Below the pieces are notes generated by a model, which worked only from the letters and a program-made list of their open reading frames with translations, searched no databases and had not been told where the DNA came from. A stretch of DNA of 64,000 bases. Origin: JACVRX01 sp046726315 (GTDB taxonomy: Bacteria; Actinomycetota; Actinomycetes; Jiangellales; Jiangellaceae). Shown here one piece after another: positions 60,105 through 64,000 of this stretch. Positions within the stretch are counted from its first letter, which is position 1, and each line of letters begins with the position of its first letter. A program made the translations under genes and the position numbers. The stretch is taken from assembly GCA_046726315.1 (NCBI GenBank), contig JBKPAG010000016.1, positions 1-64,000 of the forward strand, written 5' to 3'.

Positions 60105-61209
60105 GCGTCCTCGCTGGTGGTGTGCTGGATGTGGATGTCGGTCCGAAGCGGAACTCGACGACGTCACCGTCGGCCATCACATAGTCCCTGCCCTCGACCC
60201 TTACCAGACCGCGGGCCTTGGCCACGGCCACGGAGCCGGCGGCGACCAGGTGCTCGAAGGACACCACCTCCGCCTTGATGAACCCGCGCTGGAAGTCGGT
60301 GTGGATCACCCCGGCGGCCTCGGGCGCTGTCGCGCCCTTGCGGATCGTCCACGCCCGCGCCTCCTTCGAGTTGGCGGTGAGGAACGTCTGCAGGCCGAGG
60401 GTGTCGAATCCGACCCGAGCCAGCATGTCCAGGCCCGACTCCTGCTGGCCGATCGACTGGAGTAGCTCCAGCGCCTCGGCCCGATCCAGCTCGGCGAGCT
60501 CTGCCTCGGTCTTGGCGTCGAGGAAGATCGCTTCGGAGGGTGCGATCAGCCCCCGATACTTGTCCTTGAGCGCATCGTCGCCGAGCTCCTCGTCGTCGAT
60601 GTTGAAGAGGTAGAGGACGGGCTTGGCCGTGAGCAGGTGCAGCTCGCCCAGCGGCCCGCGGTCCAACCCCGCAGCGAAAACCGTCCGGCCCTCGTCGAGC
60701 ACGGCCCGGGCGCGCTCGACCGCATCAAGAATCGGCTGTCGGTCCTTGCGCGCTTTGGCTTCCTTGCTCAGCCGGGGCAGCACCCGGTCGATCGTCTGCA
60801 GATCGGCCAGGATCAGCTCGGTGTTGACGGTATCGATGTCGTCCTTGGGGTCGATGCGCCCGTCGACATGCACCACGTCCGGGTCGGTGAAAACCCGGAT
60901 CACCTGGCAGATGGCGTCGGCCTCGCGAATGTGAGCCAGGAATTTGTTGCCGAGGCCCTGTCCCTCGGACGCGCCCTTCACGATGCCCGCGATGTCGACG
61001 AAGCTTACGGCTGCGGGTATCTGCCGGGCCGAGTCGAAGATCTCGGCCAGCACCGGCAACCGCGCATCCGGCACTCCGACGACGCCGACATTGGAATCGA
61101 TGGTGGCAAACGGGTAGTTGGCTGCCAGCACGTCGTTTCTGGTCAGCGCGTTGAAGACGGTGGACTTGCCGACGTTGGGCAGGCCCACGATGCCGATCGT
61201 GAGTGGCAC
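60088..61209 (-). CDS. ychF: Redox-regulated ATPase YchF (Obg-family)
   Basis: 373 residues; ATG 61209. G domain: GIVGLPNVGKSTVFNAL (G1), FVDIAGIVKGASEGQGLGNK (G3 with D-x-A-G), and LYLFNIDDEEL in the G4 position, where YchF has N-x-x-E instead of NKxD and therefore prefers ATP. A coiled coil (LPRLSKEAKARKDRQPILDA) and a C-terminal TGS domain (KEARAWTIRKGATAPEAAG, HTDFQRGFIKAEVVSFEHLV, MADGDVVEFRF) complete it. It has an unusual 18-residue Ser/Thr/Pro tail after the normal end. Binds ribosomes and senses oxidative stress in known cases. Confidence 0.96.
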   Translation of the reverse strand: MPLTIGIVGLPNVGKSTVFNALTRNDVLAANYPFATIDSNVGVVGVPDARLPVLAEIFDSARQIPAAVSFVDIAGIVKGASEGQGLGNKFLAHIREADAICQVIRVFTDPDVVHVDGRIDPKDDIDTVNTELILADLQTIDRVLPRLSKEAKARKDRQPILDAVERARAVLDEGRTVFAAGLDRGPLGELHLLTAKPVLYLFNIDDEELGDDALKDKYRGLIAPSEAIFLDAKTEAELAELDRAEALELLQSIGQQESGLDMLARVGFDTLGLQTFLTANSKEARAWTIRKGATAPEAAGVIHTDFQRGFIKAEVVSFEHLVAAGSVAVAKARGLVRVEGRDYVMADGDVVEFRFGPTSTSSTPPARTRGVSP

Positions 61210-61280
61210 GGGAGATCAGCGTACGACTCGCCGTAACCCTTTACCCGGCTGTGTCGGTCCCAGCCGTCACAGTGGTGACC

Positions 61281-62744
61281 ATGAACGGGACGGACCTGTT
61301 CCTGGTGGCGCTGGCCGCGCTGCTCGGCGTTGCCTTTGGGGCGTTGCTCGCCCGTGGGAGGTCCGTCCGGATCACCGTCGAGCGTGATGCCGCGCGGGCC
61401 GAGCGTGACGCCCTGCAAGCCAGCGTCGACACCGCCGCCGCCGGGCGGGCGGTAGCCGAGGAACGGCTGCGCGAGGCCGAGACTGATCGGGTTCGGCTCA
61501 CCGCCGAGCTGACCCATGTTCACGCTGCGGCGGAGGACAAGCTTGCGCTGTTGCATGACGAGCAGGTCACGCTGGTCCGCGAGTTCGAACGCCTTTCGGC
61601 GCAAGCCCTGCGGGCTAACAACGAGCAGTTCCTGCAGCTGGCGGGTGAGCGGCTGAAGGGCCGCGACCAACAGGCGATCGCGGAGCTCAGCCAGCAGCGG
61701 CAGGCGGTCGACCAGCTGGTCAAGCCGCTCGCCGAGCAACTCGGCCGGGTTGAAGCCCAGCTCGTCGCCGTCGAGCACACTCGTACCGAGGCGTATGCGG
61801 AGCTTCGTGAACAAGTCCGCAGCATGAGCCAGACGTCCGAGCAGCTTCGGGTCGAGACCAGCCAGCTGGTCTCGGCATTACGGGCACCGCATGTGCGCGG
61901 CCGATGGGGCGAGATGCAACTGCGCCGAGTGGTCGAGGCAGCCGGCATGGTCGAACACTGCGACTTCGATGAGCAGGCCAGCGTGCGGACCGACGACGGC
62001 CTGCTGCGACCCGACCTCGTCGTCCGGATGGCCGGGGGGAAGAACGTCGTGGTCGACGCGAAGGTGCCCTTCGCTGGCTGGCTCGAGGCCATGGAAGCAC
62101 GCGACGAGCGGCAGCGGGGCACTCGGCTCAAGGCGCACGTCCGCCACGTCAAGGACCACATCGACGGGCTCGCGGCCAAGAGGTATTGGGAGCACCTCGA
62201 CCCCACACCGGAGTTCGTGGTGATGTTCGTCCCGGCCGAGGTCTTTCTCAACAGCGCACTGGAGGAGGAGCCGGCGCTGCTTGAATACGCCTTCGAGCGC
62301 AATGTGGTGATCGCCACCCCGCAGACGCTGGTGGCGCTGCTTCGCACGGTCGCGTACACCTGGCGCCAGGACGCCCTCGCCCGTAACGCTCAGGAGGTTC
62401 TCCGGCTCGGCCAAGACCTGCACGGACGGCTCGCCACGCTGGGTGGCCACGTGGGCAAGTTGGGCAACACGCTCAACTCCGCGATCCGCCAGTTCAACGC
62501 GACGGTGGGTTCCCTCGAGGGACGAGTGCTGGTGACGGCGCGCCGGTTCGCCGAGCTGAAGGTCGTCGACGACGTGCTGGCGACGCCGGCCCAGGTCGAG
62601 ATCGTCGCCCGGCAGGTCCAGGCACCTGAGCTGGTGGCGGCGGCCACCGACGCGCTCGTCGCGATCGACGAGATCGAGACCGACGCCCGTTATGGCATCG
62701 ACGGCCCACCGGTGCATCCGCGGCACCGCGAAACCGGCAGCTGA
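61281..62744 (+). CDS. rmuC: DNA recombination protein RmuC
   Basis: 487 residues from ATG 61281; the upstream in-frame extension overlaps the ychF start and looks non-coding. One N-terminal membrane helix (LFLVALAALLGVAFGALLAR), a long coiled coil (ERDAARAERDALQASVDTAA through EFERLSAQALRANNEQFLQL), and the RmuC domain: RGRWGEMQLRRVVEAAGMVE, RPDLVVRMAGGKNVVVDAKV, EFVVMFVPAEVFLNSALEEE, FERNVVIATPQTLVALLRTV. Restriction-like nuclease fold limiting inversions at short repeats. Divergent from ychF, convergent with ispH, and close to xseA. Confidence 0.94.
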   Translation: MNGTDLFLVALAALLGVAFGALLARGRSVRITVERDAARAERDALQASVDTAAAGRAVAEERLREAETDRVRLTAELTHVHAAAEDKLALLHDEQVTLVREFERLSAQALRANNEQFLQLAGERLKGRDQQAIAELSQQRQAVDQLVKPLAEQLGRVEAQLVAVEHTRTEAYAELREQVRSMSQTSEQLRVETSQLVSALRAPHVRGRWGEMQLRRVVEAAGMVEHCDFDEQASVRTDDGLLRPDLVVRMAGGKNVVVDAKVPFAGWLEAMEARDERQRGTRLKAHVRHVKDHIDGLAAKRYWEHLDPTPEFVVMFVPAEVFLNSALEEEPALLEYAFERNVVIATPQTLVALLRTVAYTWRQDALARNAQEVLRLGQDLHGRLATLGGHVGKLGNTLNSAIRQFNATVGSLEGRVLVTARRFAELKVVDDVLATPAQVEIVARQVQAPELVAAATDALVAIDEIETDARYGIDGPPVHPRHRETGS

Positions 62745-62759
62745 GCCTTTGGCGCAGTG

Positions 62760-63725
62760 TCAGCCCGCCGGTGCCGCCTTGAGATCCCGACGAAGCTCTC
62801 TGGGCAGCGAGAAGATCAGCGACTCTTCGGTGGTTCGGTGCTCTTGCACGATGGGGAATCCGCGTTCCGCCAGCCAGGCGATCACGCCCTGCACGAGGTC
62901 TTCGGGCACCGATGCCCCGCTGGTCAGTCCGACGGTTGAAACGCCATCGAGCCAGGCTGGGTCGATCTCGGCGGCGTTGTCGATGCGGTACGCCGCACCG
63001 GCGCCGGCATCCAACGCGACTTCGACCAACCGGACCGAGTTCGACGAGTTTCGCGATCCGACGACGAGCACCAATTCAGACTCGGCGGCGATTTCCTTGA
63101 CCGCGACCTGACGGTTCTGGGTCGCATAGCAAATGTCGTCGCTGGGCGGACTGATCAACTCCGGGAAACGCTCCCGAAGTCTCGTCACGGTCTCGTACGT
63201 CTCGTCGACCGACAGCGTTGTCTGGGAGAGCCAGACCACCCTGTCGGGGTCACGCACCTGCACGTCCGCGACGTCGGAAGGGCTCTGCACGATCTGGATG
63301 TGTTCTGGTGCTTCACCGAGGGTGCCCTCGATCTCCTCATGACCCTGGTGTCCGATCAGCACGATGTCGAGATCGTCTTTCGCGAACCGCTTGGCCTCGT
63401 TGTGCACCTTCGTTACCAGCGGGCAGGTGGCATCGATCGTGCGCAGCCCACGACGCGTTGCCTCGACGTGCACCTCCGGCGACACCCCATGCGCGGAGAA
63501 CACCACGAGCGCGCCTTCGGGCACCTCGGACAGCTGCTCCACGAAGACCGCGCCGCGCTGTTCAAGATGCTCTACGACGTATTTGTTGTGCACGATCTGC
63601 TTGCGAACGTAGACGGGTGCTCCATGCAGGTCGAGGGCCTTCTCGACGGTCACGACGGCACGGTCGACGCCCGCGCAGTAGCCACGTGGCGACGCCAGCA
63701 GGACTCGCCCGGGCGCGACACTCAT
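62760..63725 (-). CDS. ispH: 4-hydroxy-3-methylbut-2-enyl diphosphate reductase
   Basis: Last step of the MEP isoprenoid pathway. ATG 63725 (or 63734 three codons earlier); about 321 residues. Three Cys ligands of the [4Fe-4S] cluster: LLASPRGYCAGVDRAV (C17), TIDATCPLVTKVHNEA, and SDDICYATQNRQVAVK. Substrate-binding His and Ser-x-Asn motifs: IVHNKYVVEHLE, LIGHQGHEEIEGT and SRNSSNSVRLVEVA. Divergent from xseA, as is common in actinobacteria. Confidence 0.96.
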   Translation of the reverse strand: MSVAPGRVLLASPRGYCAGVDRAVVTVEKALDLHGAPVYVRKQIVHNKYVVEHLEQRGAVFVEQLSEVPEGALVVFSAHGVSPEVHVEATRRGLRTIDATCPLVTKVHNEAKRFAKDDLDIVLIGHQGHEEIEGTLGEAPEHIQIVQSPSDVADVQVRDPDRVVWLSQTTLSVDETYETVTRLRERFPELISPPSDDICYATQNRQVAVKEIAAESELVLVVGSRNSSNSVRLVEVALDAGAGAAYRIDNAAEIDPAWLDGVSTVGLTSGASVPEDLVQGVIAWLAERGFPIVQEHRTTEESLIFSLPRELRRDLKAAPAG

Positions 63726-63763
63726 GGCCACCATGCTAGGTGTCGGCCGGTAGCGTGCGCCGG

Positions 63764-64000
63764 GTGGCGCTGCAGACCTCGCCCGAGAAGCCGGCTCCCG
63801 TCCGCGTGATCTCGCAGGCCATCGGCGGCTGGATCGGCCGGCTGGGGGCCGTGTGGGTGGAAGGCCAGGTCGCCCAGCTGACCCGGCGGCCGGGCACTCA
63901 AACCGCGTTTCTCACCCTGCGTGACCTCGCAGCCGACTTGTCATTGCAGGTCACGTGCCCGCGTCAGGTGCTCGACCCGGTGGAGCCACCGATCATTGAA
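63764..64000 (+). CDS. xseA: Exodeoxyribonuclease VII large subunit, N-terminal part (cut by window edge)
   Basis: GTG 63764 opens a frame that stays open to the last base (79 codons). The OB-fold N-terminus is recognisable: VRVISQAIGGWIGRLGAVWV, EGQVAQLTRRPGTQTAFLTL and RDLAADLSLQVTC. The nuclease domain is outside the window. A second GTG, nine bases upstream, is possible. Divergent from ispH with only about 40 bases between, so their promoters overlap; xseB should follow. Confidence 0.88.
   Translation, partial: MALQTSPEKPAPVRVISQAIGGWIGRLGAVWVEGQVAQLTRRPGTQTAFLTLRDLAADLSLQVTCPRQVLDPVEPPIIE

Noticed and set aside
1..64000. Search for tRNA or rRNA genes, including a tRNA attachment site for the integrase
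   Set aside because: No cloverleaf or TTCGA-centred T-loop arrangement was found in the intergenic spaces; the integration target is cpaF instead.

Overview
The window is high-G+C DNA from an actinobacterium. Support comes from a mycothiol gene (mshB), a DivIVA/Wag31-type small protein, a PaaX regulator, DUF3117 and DUF2505 proteins, a mycobacterial-type GlgC/GlgA pair, frequent GTG starts and ATGA/GTGA gene overlaps. The order glgC, glgA, DUF3117, tag, folP2-like, LOG, dapE, dapD matches, from memory, the Mycobacterium tuberculosis Rv1213-Rv1201c region. The mshB and fdxA-dapC pairs recall the nearby Rv1170 and Rv1177-1178. I cannot name a genus. No tRNA, rRNA or CRISPR array was seen.

Region 1 (1 to about 15160) is accessory DNA. 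At the left edge are three large, very G+C-rich plus-strand genes (first one cut by the window edge) that form an unnamed module. They face a minus-strand phage-like block: decayed small genes, a terminase large subunit split by a frameshift and by an HNH endonuclease domain, a small terminase subunit, a P4-type primase/SF3 helicase, several tiny Cys-rich or helical proteins, and a large serine integrase. The integrase sits directly against a truncated cpaF/tadA ATPase gene, so the element has inserted in that gene. The missing 3' half of cpaF is not in the window, so the element probably runs past the left edge and may carry the three-gene module as cargo.

Region 2 (15328 to about 44818) is chromosomal core. 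It holds a 1630-residue NAD-glutamate dehydrogenase, tryptophan 2,3-dioxygenase, glycogen/alpha-glucan synthesis (glgC, glgA), a PaaX-enoyl-CoA hydratase-Tag operon, a folP2-like gene, a LOG protein, and meso-diaminopimelate/lysine genes dapE, dapD and, further on, dapC with ferredoxin fdxA. Between these lie a NarL-type sensor kinase/response regulator pair leading into a two-gene ABC exporter, a multicopper oxidase with a small membrane protein, and a broken RidA gene.

Region 3 (44869 to 64000) carries a VanW/PG-binding membrane protein with a 13-residue repeat, mshB, a five-gene peptide ABC importer (substrate-binding protein first, then a stem-loop, then permeases and ATPases), a pterin carbinolamine dehydratase operon, a 23-residue membrane peptide, a TIM-barrel isomerase coupled to a KstD-like flavoprotein, a 31-bp repeat array before an AbiEi/DUF559-type gene that overlaps a frameshifted alpha/beta hydrolase, and then ychF, rmuC, ispH and the start of xseA.

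Several genes (terminase, relic genes near 7 kb, RidA, hydrolase) are broken by single-base shifts. Some of these fall in G runs, so sequencing error must be excluded before calling all of them pseudogenes.
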